DNA from: a virus
Length of the DNA stretch: 23,375 bases
IMG/VR virus record: IMGVR_UViG_3300031730_000021
Coordinates: 1 to 23,375 of that record
Strand: one strand, 5' to 3'
Positions 23,083-23,375 of the stretch are shown here, in pieces (the stretch's first letter is position 1; every line of letters begins with the position of its first letter). Under the pieces are notes generated by a model. The model did not search any database and was not told the origin of the DNA. It was given only the letters and a program-made list of their open reading frames with translations. Made by a program: the position numbers and the translations under genes.

Positions 23083-23375
23083 CTATCCGATGGAACTGGC
23101 ATCAACCAGCGACAGCGCTACGGCGTAGGTGAAGCAGTCCAGCAGGTCATCGGCTCGTTTATAAGCGTCTTTGTCGGCCATGCGGAAGGATTCAACCTGA
23201 TGCATAAGATGGTTCTGGCTCCGACCCTTCCAGTCGATTACCTTTTCGAAGCACTCCACGCTGATTTTGCAGCGGCGCGCGTAGACGGCACCGCCCGTCA
23301 TAAACGCGCGCTCGTCCTTCCCCTTCGCCATGAGTTCGGAAGGGATCGCAAACATCGGCCAGCCCTGGACGGCCG
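23083..23375 (-). CDS. Terminase large subunit, C-terminal end (partial, truncated by window edge)
   Basis: The frame is open to the right edge of the window, so only the last ~97 residues are visible and the first ATG inside (23355) is not the true start. The visible part reads on through PMFAIPSELMAKGKDERAFM to YARRCKISVECFEKVIDWKG and ends with KRADDLLDCFTYAVALSLVD. The D-D-x-x-D-x-x-x-Y-A pattern at the end corresponds to the last acidic motif of the RNase H-like nuclease domain of terminase large subunits. Position just before the portal gene is canonical. The ATPase domain lies outside the window, so the call rests on the last motif and gene order. Confidence 0.82.
   Translation of the reverse strand, partial: AVQGWPMFAIPSELMAKGKDERAFMTGGAVYARRCKISVECFEKVIDWKGRSQNHLMHQVESFRMADKDAYKRADDLLDCFTYAVALSLVDASSIG

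Noticed and set aside
1-23375. CRISPR arrays, tRNA genes, insertion sequences, integrase or attachment sites
   Set aside because: None seen on either strand; the window is almost fully occupied by virion genes.

Overview
The window is a dense, entirely minus-strand block of bacteriophage virion genes. Reading from the right edge (position 23375) to the left gives the usual late-gene order of a tailed phage: the end of the terminase large subunit, portal, MuF-like minor head protein, prohead protease/scaffold, cement protein, major capsid protein, a set of head-tail connector genes, tail sheath, tail tube, tail assembly chaperone, tape measure, baseplate hub, spike and wedge genes, and finally four tail-fibre-like genes. 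A sheath gene, a gp25-like wedge/sheath initiator, a gpJ-like wedge protein, a Gp138-like puncturing spike and a DUF2612-like protein together identify a contractile-tailed phage (myovirus morphology). The family combination (DUF1073-like portal, DUF2213-like protease, DUF2184-like capsid, DUF3383-like sheath, Pam3 gp18-like plug) resembles the virion module of Bcep781/E217-like phages of Gram-negative bacteria. The sequence is visibly G+C-rich, which fits a proteobacterial host, but no host gene, integrase, tRNA or lysis gene is present, so neither host nor lifestyle can be fixed.

Head region (about 16.1-23.4 kb): terminase C-terminus, portal, MuF-like protein, then a three-part protein (Nudix domain, DUF2213-like protease, charged Lys/Ala/Glu-rich scaffold) that contains a well-placed internal ribosome binding site and start, so a free scaffold protein is probably also made. 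The cement protein and major capsid protein follow. The capsid gene has the best ribosome binding site in the window and is followed by an intrinsic terminator. Four or five small connector genes and a neck protein come next.

Tail region (about 4.4-14.8 kb): a sheath with an apparent Ig-like insertion, a tube gene followed by a second intrinsic terminator, a tail assembly chaperone with a candidate -1 frameshift at a run of eight T, a tape measure protein with an NPGNLR-type C-terminal domain, a probable tube initiator, a plug protein fused to a LamG-like lectin domain, hub, spike with an HxH tip, gp25-like protein, gpJ-like protein and a DUF2612-like protein.

Fibre region (1-4.4 kb): two adjacent genes with homologous N-termini (one long with a Gp53-like C-terminus, one short), a 705-residue modular fibre-like protein with a glycine hinge, and a 180-residue accessory protein.

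Genes are joined by 4-base stop/start overlaps or gaps of a few bases almost throughout, indicating polycistronic expression with translational coupling. The only spacers over about 50 bases are the two that hold terminators. There is no gene-free stretch above 300 bases, and no CRISPR array, insertion sequence or RNA gene was seen.
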